From: Loxodes magnus
Lineage: Eukaryota > Ciliophora > Karyorelictea > Loxodida > Loxodidae
Length of the DNA: 64,000 bases
Assembly: GCA_946699065.1 (NCBI GenBank)
Contig: CAMPDV010001234.1
Location: 61,894-125,893 of the forward strand
Reading direction: 5' to 3'
Below the pieces are notes generated by a model. The model did no database searches. It was not told where the DNA came from and was given only the letters and a program-made list of their open reading frames with translations. The position numbers and the translations under genes were made by a program. Positions 24,885 to 37,039 of the stretch are shown piece by piece. How positions within the stretch are numbered: position 1 is the first letter of the stretch; each line of letters begins with the position of its first letter.

Positions 24885-25210
24885 ATAAGATTAGAGAGCG
24901 CTTAGCACCTTAATGGCTCATAGTTTTTTTATAAAGATTTTTAAAGTTAAAATCTTTTTTCTGAAGTCTTCCATAGTGCTAGCATTCCTTTGTAAGTCTT
25001 GACTTCTATAAGGCTGTTTTGGAACGCTCCCTAAGAGACCTTAGTATCTGATATCTTTCATCAATAACGTTTCTTGATGCCTCTTCAGTCTTTGTTTTCT
25101 CTCTTGGCTACTACTAAGATTCTTGTTAGGTTCTTCACACAAGGGTACTTTATGGTGCCAGATCTTAAGTCAATCTCAGTTGGAGCATTTTTCCTCCTTA
25201 TTTATATAAT
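24885..25210 (-). mobile_element. Family B repeat, copy 1
   Basis: An element of about 310 bp whose left side (24891-24925) is the shared palindromic end motif and whose right side ends in a cttccttatttat-type tail. Copies at 37835-38150 and 42945-43230. No reading frame is common to the copies. Orientation is given so that the shared motif is at the 3' end. Confidence 0.65.
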
Positions 25211-25796
25211 AATAAGCAGATAAAAATAAATTTCAGCTTATAAAACTTTGGTTGAATTGGTTTATCAATAACTTATTTAAAAAAAACTTAAAATTATAGA
25301 AAGAAAAAAGAAATATCTTGATAATTGAAGAAAGGACAGTATAAACTGATGGTTATTAGCAATCTAAAAATAGAACTAAATTTCTCTTAAAAGCTAAAAA
25401 AACGACGAGATAATATAAAAATAGCTTTTATTTCATTAAATAAAGTATAAGAAAAATAAATTTCAACAAATCTGAACTATCTCTTAATAACAAAATTTTA
25501 GCAATAAAAACTAGAATAATTAATTACTTGCAAAATACTCGGTTAAATTTTCTTATTTTTACAAATATAGAGATTATTATAATGAAGTTATAGATTTTAA
25601 ATGGTTTAGGAACATTTAGATAGAAGTTGTAATTTTTAGTATGTAGAAAGTTCTGAAGTTCGTGAAAAAAATTCCACTGGAAGAGTTCTTAGTTTTTAGT
25701 TTTTCAATCTCCATAAAATGAAAAAATAAACTAAATATGAATGAAGCATTGCTTACTAGAGAATTTTAAAATAATAAATAATAAATAAATATGATT
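25211..25796. other. Segment similar to about 15150-15420
   Basis: Lys-rich readings on the + strand resemble those near 15180-15400. No intact gene and no known motif. Confidence 0.3.
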
Positions 25797-26205
25797 ATAG
25801 AGAGTGTAGCACTTCATTGGCGATCAGCTCTTTCAGTATCAACATTTAATATAAAAAAAATGTTCTCAAAAGCTTGATTTCATTCTATTCGTCCAAAGAG
25901 TTACTTCATCTTCTCCAAATGGCGAAATAACTTATTAAAAATTATTCTTAAATCTTGAATCAAATGCTTCAGTCTTCTTGAATAAGGTTAATATAAGAAT
26001 TAGTTATTAAGTCGTTATCTAAAGGGCTCGTCAGTCAAATTTACATACTGCTAGAGAGAACCCTTTTGATAAGTTAGGCATGCCTCAACAGAGCTTATCC
26101 ACCCTTCCCCGTGGTGACATCTAGTGTGAAATTACTCACAATGCAGTATACACTACACCAGATTACCTACTAGTTTTTCTGACGCGGCCGACATTCATTT
26201 TATAT
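25797..26205 (-). mobile_element. Family A repeat, copy 2
   Basis: Reverse-oriented copy of the repeat at 5641-6048. It begins on this strand's right end near the acgcggccgacattc text and ends with the shared motif at 25798-25835. Confidence 0.7.
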
Positions 26206-27189
26206 TAATAATATAATGAATAAATAGATAAAAGTCAGACTGGAAAGACTACAAATTAAAAATTAGTAATAGACGATATAAAATATTGTAAACTCCAAAA
26301 GAAAGTCAAGATAGAAGCTAATTAGAAAATGCTCATTTATCTTTTAAATTTTTATATTTAGAAAAAGTAGAAATAATTATTTAACTAACTTCGAGTAACA
26401 AAGTTTGCTTTGAAAAGAGAATAATCTTATCAATAGTTTACAATCTCATGAAGTAAGGCTGACTAAAGGCTTGATTTAAATAAAGATATTTCTCAAATCT
26501 TAAAACAGTTTCTAAGCAATTTAATTTTAAAAATCAATCAAAATAAAAAATTACCAAAAAACTTATTACATTTAAGATTTTCTTTATAACTAAGTTTAAT
26601 TAAAAAATTTAACTTTTAATTATCTTATTTATCTTCCTTATATTTCAATTTCATTTTCTCATCCTGTTTAAAAAATGTTTACCTTTAAGGTAGTAATTTT
26701 GAGTTCGCTATAATTACATTTATTCTGAACTAGAAGTTTAATATTCCTTTCAAATTCCTCTAAGTTTTATATTCAATAATTTGAAAATTAAGTTCCCTGC
26801 TTTTACTATTCAAAACTTTTGACAACTTATTTCGATTTAAAATTGAAATATTGGAATTTTTTATCTTCATAAATTTACAAATCTAAAAGAAATTTCCTTA
26901 AATTGATTTCATCCAATTTATCTTATTATATTTAATTTCAGCATCTTAACTAAATTTAAATTTTAGAATTGTTGAAAGAAATTAAGTTCTTTATTTAAAC
27001 TTAGATTTAATAGAAAGTGTAATAGACTCATATTTTATTACTTCCTAGTTGCTTATTCTCATTTATTTCCTTCAATTTCTATAAGCTTAGCAAAATAAAA
27101 AATTTATAATAAGCAATGCTTATTTTATACTTTAAACAGCATACAAGCATACTCAGTTTGTACATACAATCTGTCTACTTTTATTCATT
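26206..27189. other. AT-rich gap
   Basis: Part of the old duplication with 15900-16500. Nothing else is recognised. Confidence 0.3.
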
Positions 27190-27960
27190 ATATACCTTAA
27201 TGAGATAAAAGACAATAATCTCAGGAATATTTTGCATGATAAATTCATTAAAGAATATCAAATCTGCCTTAAGAATTAAAGCAGCAAAGATCAAAAATGT
27301 GAATAGATACTAGAAAAAATAGGCGAAGAACTGAACCTTAAATTTTCATCTATAGAGAGACAAATTATAGTATAAAATCGTAAATTGGATATTAACTGGA
27401 CCAAAACTTAAAAAGTTTACTTGAATTCCTAAAATGCTTCATTTTATTTTTCTCAGTTCTAGTATAAAATAAAAGAACTTTAAGGAAAATAAGCACTAAA
27501 ATAAGAAATTACTTAAAAGATAAATGGAAAGCAAGAAGATATATCTATGGATATTGGGACAAGTTATTAATAAAATAACATATCCAAAAAATAGATTTTC
27601 ATATATCATTTTAAAAGATGCAGGTGAAGAAACTAAATTTATGAAAAAAACAATAGTCAAAGATCAATTTTAAATATGACCTAGTTAACAGGTTTAATAT
27701 ATAGAAAAAAATTGTAATAGTAAAATTAGCACTTTTAAAAATAGTTTTTAGATGAAAGGCTAAACTGTAAAATGCAGGTTATATACAACGTAATAATTAA
27801 GCTCTAAATCTCCTCCAGCTCAGGAGTAGACATTTCTATGACCACAGACGAAAATCCATCTTTTGAAAATATAAGCTCCTTTTAGTTTTTATATTTTTAG
27901 TAAATCCATCGATTTCTAGTTTTTGAATTAGCTTAGCTTTATTTTCCACTTTAAATTTAT
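27190..27960 (+). CDS. E-family hypothetical protein, copy 2
   Basis: An open frame that includes Ile-Gly-Glu-Glu-Leu-Asn-Leu, Leu-Asp-Ile-Asn-Trp, Phe-Gln-Tyr-Lys-Ile-Lys-Glu-Leu-Gln and Met-Asp-Ile-Gly. It aligns with the - strand frame at 44820-45480 (Phe-Gln-Tyr-Lys-Lys-Glu-Leu-Gln; Met-Asp-Ile-Lys) and less well with 4542-5640. The Trp in Asp-Ile-Asn-Trp is TGG here and TGA in the 45 kb copy. Exact ends are uncertain and no start codon is clearly in frame. Function unknown; helical, Gln-rich. Confidence 0.4.
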
Positions 27961-28195
27961 TCTTATATTCTTTGCTAGTCTATCTGTTGTAACTTAAATT
28001 TAAGAGTGAAAAGTAAATAGAAATTTTAAATGATTTATCTATTTTTTTCCTTGAAATTTTAAGAGATAAAATGCTTATTTTCCTAATATTCTTTCTAAGA
28101 TAAGTTATTTAGAAAAATGTCATCTTAAGTTATATTCTCTATTTTATCCTTATTTTAAATTTATTGTTTAAAATAGAAAATTGAACATTATAAAA

Positions 28196-30676
28196 ATGTA
28201 TTCAGGAAAAATTTATTAAGGATATAAAGCTAAAAGTATTTAGAATAAAAAATAGTAAAAGTTGCTCTCATAAAGGATAACAAGTACGTAACTATTACCA
28301 GAAATATTAGATATGAAGTGAAAAAAATTGCAAGGAATAAGAGATAAGTTATTACCACAATTACTTGAAATAAGAGATAAGTCGTTATAACAATTACCTG
28401 AAATAAGAGATAGGTCGTTACAACAATTACCTGAAATAAGACATTAGTCGTAATAACAAAAGAAAGCTAATTTTAAAAAGTAGGTTAACAAAAATATTTA
28501 AGAAGAGATAAAAGAAGAGATAAAAGAAGAGTAAATAGAACAATTTTGTGATGCAAAATAAAATATAGAGCAATTATATAAATGAAATTACAGTCTTCAT
28601 AGTAAGGAATATAGTAATGATACTTAGAATTTTATTTCACATTCTTTACCTCAAAGAAATTCAAATTAATTTTTAAATTTTTCTGATTAATATCTGAAAA
28701 ACTTAGATAATCAATTGATTAAATTTTAACAGACAATAGAAAAATAAGAATATAGTGAGAAAAGCTAAATCAATAAAAAACAAGCATAATTGTTAAAAAG
28801 CATATAAGATTTAAGCAATAATTAAAAAAGCTCAAGATCGGCATAATAAGAACTTTATAATATTTATATAAGCCAAGTTCCAGAAAAATCATAAAACAAG
28901 TTTACTTAGAAATTTTTAAACTCTTTATAAACTAATAGATAGCCTTAGCAACACTATTAATAAATAAATAACTTGAAATAAAAAAATAAAAAATAAGCAT
29001 AATTTTAGTCGATTCCAAAAAAATAAAAAGAAAATGATGCATAAATCGGAAAACAAAAAGAGATTGAATCAAATCCTAGTTTGACAAATAAATATTCTTA
29101 AAGTAAATAAGTATTAAAGGAATAATAAAAACTCTTAAGCCAATAAGAGTAAAAATAATAAAAAGCGACATAATCTTAATACAAGCCAAAAGGAAAGAAT
29201 GATAATTTACAAGTTAAGAAATAGAATGAATTTGATTTATAAGGAATAAATAATACTAAAAGCAAAGTTTAAAATAAAAAGGAATAAAGCTTATAAAATA
29301 AAAATGATAACATTAACATAGTAAAAAGTGAATAAGAAATTATTGATACTAATACAAATTTTATAGAATAAAAAGCATTACAGAGTTATAATTTAACAGA
29401 AGAAAATATTAAAGTCGATATAACATAACAGTAAAACACAAAAAATAGTTTAATAGAAAATTAATAAAATCATCAAGTAGAATAATAGTTCTGTTAAGTA
29501 AATAAAGAGAAAGAGGCAAATCACTTGAAATAAGAATTAACTGAAGATTAGGATAAACAAATAATTATTAAAGAAGAGATAGCAAACTAAAATGAATAGC
29601 AAAAGTAGTCTAGCCACATAAATAAAAAAATAAAATAAGATAATGAAAAAATTATTATAAACTTAAGTTTGAAAGGAATGGAAAATCTAGGAAATACTTG
29701 CTGAATGAACTCAGGATTGTAATGTCTTTTACATACTACTCCTCTCGTATAATATTTTCTTAATGACTTTCAAGAAAATAATATAAACCCAGATAATAAA
29801 TAAGGAACTGGAGGAGTAATAACTAGAGAATTTGCTAATATTGTTAGAGAAACATAAGAAAATGACCAAAAGCCTTTTAATCCTTCAACTTTTAGGTAAA
29901 AATTAGTATAATTTGCTCCTTAATTTACTTTATGAAATCAACATGACTCTTAATAGTTTATTAACTTTTTACTTGATGCTTTACATGAAGATTTAAATAA
30001 AATTACAACAAAACCTTATATAGAAGAAATATCAAGTAATGGTAGACCAGATGAAGAGATATCGCAAGAATGTTGGGAGAGATATTTAAAGAGAAACGAT
30101 TCTTTTATAGTTGAGCTAATGCATGGATAATTTAAGTCTAATTTAAAATGTATTAAATGTAGCTATGAGTCAGTTATTTTTGACCCGTTCTAATTATTCT
30201 GTATGGAAATTCCTAAAAGTGATTATTAATAAAGTAAAATTCAAACATCTCTCTATGATTGCTTTAAAAATTTATAATAAGAAGAATAATTGAATGGATA
30301 GAACTAATTTTACTGCAATAAGTGTAAAACTCATGTGGATGGAAGCAAAAAAGTGGATTTATATAAAGTACCTGAAATTTTTATTATTTATTTGAAAAGA
30401 TTCATTTGAAATGGAAACTAAATTTCAAAAAATGAAGTTAATGTTGATTATCCTGAAATCCTTAATTTGTCAGAGTTTTTGCCAGAAAACTACAAAGAGT
30501 CAACATCGTATAAATTATATGCAGTGAACATTCATTCAGGAAGTTCAAAAGGAGGACATTACTATGCATATGCAAAAGTGGGAGAAGAGTGGTACGAGTT
30601 CAACGACTCTTTCGTAAACAAAAATGCTAGCTTTCAAAGTTCGAATGCATATGCTCTATATTATCAAAGAGCTTGA
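28196..30676 (+). CDS. USP-4: ubiquitin-specific protease with long Gln/Lys-rich N-terminus
   Basis: 826 codons from ATG 28196 to TGA 30674. The start (Met-Tyr-Ser-Gly-Lys-Ile) resembles that of USP-5. Residues about 45-90 hold four copies of an 11-residue repeat; residues 90-490 are a Gln/Lys/Asn/Glu-rich low-complexity linker. The USP domain follows, with catalytic Cys at codon 502, the finger, and His box Gly-Gly-His-Tyr-Tyr-Ala-Tyr-Ala. There are five internal TGA codons (42, 130, 503, 580, 738). Codon 503 directly follows the catalytic Cys, where four paralogues have Trp; 580 falls at a Gly position and 738 at a Gln position. If TGA is not Trp, the protein would lack the whole catalytic domain. 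Confidence 0.82.
28332..28460 (+). repeat. 33-bp in-frame repeat, about four units (USP-4)
   Basis: Codes for Pro-Glu-Ile-Arg-Asp-Lys-Ser-Leu-Gln-Gln-Leu, repeated with small changes. It is a leucine-containing, probably helical tandem repeat near the N-terminus of USP-4 and unrelated to the arrays in USP-1 and USP-5. Confidence 0.8.
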
Positions 30677-31071
30677 AATAGAAAAGATATTCCAAATACT
30701 AAATTAAAAGAAAAAACTATATCTGCTATTTTAAATTATATTTCTATAATTTAATAATCTCAAATTAGTTTTAGGATTCATTCAAACTTATGATTCTAAA
30801 GAAGTATTTGTATATTTTTCTCTTACTGAAATTTTCATTTAGTTAATAAATTTTAAAATATATAAATAAGCTTAAGATAAATAATAGTTTTATCTCCTAA
30901 AAGATAATTAAAATATATAAGCTTTTAATTATTTAAAAAATATGAATTTTTTTGCATGCATTGATAAACTAAGAAATTTTCCTTTTCTTCTATTTATAAT
31001 TTTAAAAATCTTAAAGTCTAAAAGTCTGTTTTATCTACGTTATTATTTAATTATTTTCTCATTGTAGATTT
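30677..31071. other. AT-rich gap
   Basis: Nothing recognised between USP-4 and the - strand reading that follows. Confidence 0.3.
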
Positions 31072-31794
31072 TCATTTTTTTAGATACAAAATTTTAAATT
31101 AATTCTTACAAATGAGAAGCTAGCTTCTATTTTTACTTTTATTAAATTCCTTCTCTTAAATAAATAATTAATATAATAAGAGATTTATAACTCAGTTCAT
31201 ATCTAAATAAACTTTTTTTATTGATTGATTTTGTAAAACAAAATCGAGAAGTATTTTCCTCATTAATTATGAATTTTTCTTTTTTTCCTTTATTTAATTG
31301 TTATCACATCTATTGAGTGCCAGAAGCCTGATTTATTGAGCATTTAATATTTAAAAATAATCTCACTTATAATTTTTTTTGCTTTTACACATTTTCAACT
31401 TTTGAAATTTCTACCTTCATCTTTCATTTCTTAATCCTAATCTTGTTCTATCATCCTTAAACAATCTTAGAAATTTATTTTGTTAAATAGCTTTTATTTT
31501 CTCTATTTTGCTTCTACGAATACTTTTTAACACCTAATAGAGGAGTTGGAAATAACTATTTTACGCTATTTTTCCAATTTTACTCCGATAAATCATAGCG
31601 AAACTTTTTTCTCTTACTACTCTTGCTGAAAGAGTCTTAAAAAATCTCTAATCCTGAATATTACTTCTACTGCTATTTTTTTATTTTGTGTATGAAGGTA
31701 ACTGAGGAAACGATGTTACTCTAAATTATGCTATTTAAATTGTGCAGAAGCTGTCTTAATAGTCTTGTTAATTCTTTAATCTAGGTCTTGCGAG
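31072..31794 (-). CDS. Hypothetical - strand protein, 5' end undefined
   Basis: One frame stays open for about 240 codons to TGA at 31074-31072, with internal TGA codons (for example 31417-31419 and 31363-31365) in contexts where Trp is plausible (Glu-Arg-W-Arg-Gln; Tyr-Lys-W-Asp-Tyr). Composition is balanced and basic, more protein-like than the flanks. Segments such as Ser-Ile-Arg-Arg-Ser-Lys-Ile-Glu-Lys suggest helices. No family recognised; it may be another retroelement piece. Confidence 0.35.
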
Positions 31795-32142
31795 AAAAAT
31801 TTTGATAGAGCTAGATAAAAGATTAATAGTAGCGAATTTTTATAAGAGATCAAAAGATTAAAAAATGACCTCTTTGATAACTTCAACAAGCAGCAAGAAA
31901 GCCTTTAAGCAAAGGAGGCATCGAGTCTTTCTATATTCATTGAGGGGAGATAATAATTTAGCAAAACTAATAGACAGAAAAGAAAAATGTTAGGAATAAG
32001 AAGACTAGTTTTAAGTTAAAAAATAAATAGAGGCATCTCGTTGTAACCTAATCTAAAGTTGAAAGTTTTGATTATATAGATACATTAATAAAAAAAGCTT
32101 GAAATGAGTTAATTTAAATTTAAATATATCATTTAATTTTTG

Positions 32143-34250
32143 ATGGAAAATCCTTCAAATAAAAATAAGCTAAAATAAGTCAGCTAGATAGGAAATATAG
32201 TTACAAAGAAAAAAAGAGAAGAGATAAAAGAAAAAGCAGTTATTAATAAAGATATAATGAAGAAAATAAAATGCTATAGAGAATTGTAAATTAGTCAAAA
32301 ATAACACCAAATAAAAATACATTAAGATTGAATTGGATAATTATAAGAAAAATAGAAATTCATTTACGAAGTAATAGTAAAATAAGCAAAAAACATAATT
32401 GATTAAAAAATGAAAGATAAAATTAGTTAATAAAATAGTGATGACTTGTAAAATAAATTTTATAGTTGTAGAATAAAAGTGAGAGTTGGAATTTAAAGGA
32501 GAATTAAACATATTCTATATAGGAATAATTGAGTAAGATAAAGTTAAAAGAGAAATGACTAGAAATAGAAACAAGTTTTAAGCTTAATATTTCAGATTAA
32601 AGTAGTAACTGGAAAAAAAGAAAGTTAGTTGGGATGTAATTAGCATAATTGAACTAGATTAACATGCTAAATTTAATGGAAAATAGGGTTAAATCAATGA
32701 TGAAGATTAAAATGAAGAGAGATAATAAAATAGTTATTGAAATAATATAGATGAAAATGTTAAGTTAGAGATATAGACCCTCAATAATCAATGAGAAAAA
32801 ATAAGTATAAAAATTCTGAAATAAAAAGAGAAAAGAAGGGAAATAAAAAGTAGCTCAAGAAAATTCCCAATAAGTAAATTAAAAAAGGATACAAACCGCT
32901 AAAATTTTAATTAAAGAAAGGAGGATGAAAAAACTTAGATAGACTAGAAGAAATATTTTTTTCTAATAAAATGAATAAATCAAATCGAATGAAGAGAACA
33001 GCTAGGATAATAAGAAAATCTAAGTTAACTTGAAGGAAAAGATGCTTACATATAAGGGAAAAATCCTTTAAATTTATAGATTGAAACTTCAAAATATTAA
33101 AAATAAAATAAATATATTTAAAATGAAAACTGTAAATAGCCAGCTGAGATAGAATATAATAATAATGAAAATTATGAACCTAAAAATCAATCAAATAGTG
33201 AAATTGAGGATAAAATGGATAAAAACGGATCAATAATTCTAACTTATAGAAAGTAAAATAGGAATATTAAAATTTGGAAACACAAGCTGATGGAATCTGG
33301 GTTATAATGACTATTACATACAAAACCTACTATCAAGTATTTTATCTCTTGAGAATGGAAATAAAATCTTAATGTAATAATTAATTCAGAAACGGATGTT
33401 TCTAATTACTGAGTTTGCCAATATCGTTTGAGAAATTAATACTACAGAAGAAATCATTTCTCCAGATAAGTTTAGGGAAATTCTTTTACAATTTGCTTCC
33501 TAGTTACAAAATTTTCTACACGACTCTTAAAAATTAATCAATTTCTTTCTGGATGCTTTGCGTGAAGATTTAAATAAAATTAAAAAAAAATTAAAGAATG
33601 AAAGTAAAGTGATGGTAGACCAGATGAAGAGGTTACACAAGAATTTTGTTGTAGATATTTAAAGAGAAACGATTCTAAAATAGTAAAGCTAATGCATGGT
33701 AAGTTTAAGTCTATTTTAAGATGTGAAAAATGTAAATAAAAATCAGTAATTTTCGACCATTCTAACTAATTTGTGTTGAGATACCTAAAGTAAACACTAG
33801 TAATTTTTACCAAAATTAGAATGCTAAGATATAACTTTGAGAATATTCCAACTTTTTAGAAAAAAAAGAAATTTTATAGGGACAGAATTAATTTTACTGC
33901 AATAAGCATAAAACGAACGTGAATGAAACTAAAAAAATATAAATGTACAAAGAACCTGAAATTTTTATTGCTTATTTAAAAAATTCAATCATAATGGGTA
34001 TTCAATTGAAAAAAAACTATACCGATGCAGATCATCCTAAAGATCTCGAATTTCCGAAGTTTTTATCAAAAACTACAAGGAATCAACAACATATAGACTT
34101 GATCTGCTAACAATTATTCAGGAAGAGCAAGAGGTGGACATAACTATGCTTATGCAAAAATTTGAGAAGAATATGTCTCAGAAAAGAGCAAGAAAACAAA
34201 TTTTAAAAGTTCAAATGAATATCTCTAAATTATGAAAGAACTGGAACGAA
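32143..34250 (+). pseudogene. USP pseudogene with catalytic Cys to Ser change
   Basis: Starts with a Met-Glu-Asn-Pro-Ser reading and a long charged linker broken by TGA codons and frame changes. The Cys box at about 33272 reads Gly-Asn-Thr-Ser instead of Gly-Asn-Thr-Cys and is followed by a frameshift. Further on, Glu-Phe-Ala-Asn-Ile-Val, His-Asp-Ser, Phe-Leu-Asp-Ala-Leu-Arg-Glu-Asp, Lys-Arg-Asn-Asp-Ser and a garbled His-box region can still be aligned with USP-4, in more than one frame. Clearly inactive. Confidence 0.8.
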
Positions 34251-34255
34251 AATAT

Positions 34256-34914
34256 AATTAAAATTATAAATAATGTTTAAAATAACCTCCTAATAAATAA
34301 AGATAAAGTTAATTTTTTCTTTTATAATAAATTATCTTACTTATTATATTAAAATAAATAAAAAGTATCATAATAAAATTTAAAATAGCTTAGTTATCAT
34401 TTTATTATTTATTTTATTAATATAGTTTAGATATTGACTGTCTGGACTTTATTGATTAAGTAAGATAATTTATTTTATTTTAATTATAAAAAAGTTTAAA
34501 AGAAAATAGTTTAGGTATTAAATTAAATATATCTGAATCAAAATAAAACATATTTCATTATTAAGTTTATCCAATATCATTTAAGATTTTTAAGGTAATT
34601 AATAGTTAGAAGTTTTAGAAAACTTGTAGAAAGTAAAATATCTAGAAATATGGTCAAAAAAATAAATTTTAAATTTTTAAAAAATAATAGAAATATGAAA
34701 TAAAAGCATAAATATCTATCATTAATTAGAAAATTAAATTATCATAGTTAATGTATCAATTTTTTTGTATTTAAAAAAATAAATAGCTTTCAATCTTAAT
34801 TTATAATAGATTTACTAGCAATAATATTAAATTTATAAGTTAGATAAAATTTATTTTTATACTTTATTTTTTTATTCATTTTTACAGGTAATTTATAATT
34901 AAAAAAACTGAGAA
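34256..34914. repeat. Segmental duplication, partner about 45470-46660
   Basis: For example 34505-34640 aligns with 46290-46410 and 34310-34370 with 45500-45560. The partner is split by a decayed family A repeat (45830-46145). No gene. Confidence 0.55.
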
Positions 34915-35745
34915 TATAGAGTGGGTAACACCACAATGGCGCGTAGCTCTTTATAATGTAAATTGATGTAATGCCACCATTAATAGGATTATTTTGATTG
35001 AAGAAATCAATATTTTAAAAAATATGCACTTCGAGTCTGCTTGGATTTTCACTATCATAAGTCTTGATTATTTAAAGTTGTTTTTTTATTTATTCGTTAA
35101 GATTAAATTCCAATCATTCTATTGATCTTATTAATTTTTTATTAGATAAAAGGAATTTCTTTGTTAATTTGGAGTTTTTCCCCTCTATATTTTCTTCACA
35201 TGTGCAATAAATCTTTATTAGACATATTAAGAATTATATACTTTCACTTTTTCGCAATGATTTTACATCTCTAAAAAACATTTTTATGAGCCATAACCTT
35301 CTACAGAATCAGCACATAATTTCACTTCTTTTTATTTCTTGATTAGCTGTTAAGTTTTTCTTTGTTAAATAAATATTTAAATTTTATTCTTCAATCTCTA
35401 TTAGATCTTGCATGGTTTGATTTGTATATTACTAATGGTTTATTTAATTGAGATTTCAAATTTTTTATATTTTATCTTCTGTTCTTAAAATTTCTTTTTA
35501 AATAGATGTGTAGAAACTTTGAAGCTCATTTCTGTATTCAGAGTTTTATTATTAATTTAAAGTTAAATAATTTATATATAGGCTATTATTTGCTGTGTTA
35601 GTTGCAACACTGCGTCTTATAGTTTTTTGTTCTCAGCCTATAACGAGTAAATCTCAATCAAATTATCTTATAGTTAGTAAGTTAGCTAATTTAAGGTGAA
35701 TTGTATATTAGATACAATTTTATTTATATAAGCATAATATCTAAA
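34915..35745 (-). mobile_element. Family C gag-like element, copy 1
   Basis: The left edge (34917-34957) is the shared palindromic motif, which lies at the 3' end in the coding orientation. Around 35310-35290 the - strand reads Met-Cys-W-Phe-Cys, with W from TGA, as in the 55.5 kb copy; the rest of the knuckle is lost here. Copies: 46675-48005 (split), 55190-55745, and a remnant at 7230-7960. Confidence 0.55.
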
Positions 35746-35879
35746 TAATACCTATAATATAGATTTCATACAAACTACTTAGATTGAAACCTTAAACAAA
35801 AATTAATCAATTTTATTTACGAAAAATAAAAATTATAAAAAATATATTCTGATATAATATTTTGTAAAGTTAAAGCTAA

Positions 35880-37025
35880 AAAGCTTTATTAAAGCCTTTG
35901 TAGTCAGTCATCCATCTGACCTATTCTATCAACTTGTCTCCATTAGTTTGTCATGAAATTCCTATTAGGCTTAGTTAGGCTGTATAGCTCTTCATTAATT
36001 TACCATCCTTTAATATTCTGAATAGTTATAGTCTTGCATGTAACGTTCCTAATTATTTCTCCAAGGATTAAGATTTGAATTTAAGAATTTTTTTCTATAA
36101 ATTTTTCCGCTTTAAATTGGATATATCCTAAATAGTATTTTAAAAATATCTTGTTTATTCTTTCTTTAAATTTCGCTAAGTTAGTAGCAGTATTTTCATT
36201 GGTGTTATTTATTGCATATATAACATTTTATTCTTCTTTTAGACTATTATTCCTGTAACACTTATTTAATTTACTAGTTATTTTAAATTAATGTTTGCTG
36301 TTTATTTTAATTTGAGGCTTCGTTTTCTATTTCCATAGGATCTGATTAATTCTGTTGAAACGAAAATGGCGTTACTTGAATTTCTTATTAAATTTAAATA
36401 ATTCTTTGTTCCAGTTTTTACTATTTCTTATGATGATTAATATTGTTCTCAAGCAAAGAAGTTATTAATTTTTCTAATATTTTTAATTTATCAGTGAGGT
36501 ATCTATTTTTGAACATAAACTCTTTTAATGACTTAGATAATATTTCTATTTGAGTTTATGTCGGAAGTTTTTTTAATTCTGGATTTCCAAGTGGTTAATG
36601 TTCGTCATATTTATCATATTTCTCACTTTCACTTATTGTAATTATTTCGCTTTTTTATTTTTTAGAATTTTCCTGTTTAAGTGTTTTGTTCAATAATTAA
36701 AAAGATAGTGAGAGCTGAGATTGACCTTCTGAATCATACTTTCTGGTTTTATGGCTAGGAACAAGTTCCTTTCCTGTCGCTGAGAAAGTCCCTGGTCAAA
36801 GTCAACCTTTGCAAGGGAACGCCTTCCTCTTGATTATCCACTCCTGGTAGGGGCTTGAAGCCTGGCAGCTGCTTTTCGAAAGCAACAGGATATCCCCGTT
36901 ATCCCATGAAGGGAGTGTTGGGGTCGTTAAACTGCAAGAAGTTGCAGTCCAAAAACTCTTTTAGTTTAAAATTAAATTAAATTAAAGTGTTTTGTTCAAA
37001 GTTCTGTTATTTCTTAGAAGCCATT
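35880..37025 (-). mobile_element. Gag-like element G8, copy b, interrupted by a SINE
   Basis: On the - strand it starts Met-Ala-Ser-Lys-Lys-Gln-Gln at about 37022. After the SINE (36694-36984) the frame continues with Asp-Pro-Met-Glu-Ile-Glu and a knuckle Cys-Tyr-Ile-Cys-x3-His-Gln-W-Lys-Tyr-Cys. Here W is TGA, at the place where element G3 has TGG (His-Phe-Trp-Lys-Asn-Cys). The downstream frame stays open apart from Trp-like TGA codons. The match with G8 copy a includes its 3' tail. Confidence 0.65.
36679..36999 (+). mobile_element. SINE-like retroposon, copy 2, with 15-bp target-site duplication
   Basis: A 291-bp insert (36694-36984) between 15-base direct repeats (36679-36693 and 36985-36999). 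G8 copy a carries the uninterrupted target on the other strand (9384-9400). It ends in an ATTAA-repeat tail. It aligns along its whole length with 8798-9106; the hairpins lie at 36767-36780, 36797-36811, 36870-36884 and 36931-36948. Confidence 0.88.
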
Positions 37026-37039
37026 TTATATATTGTAAT

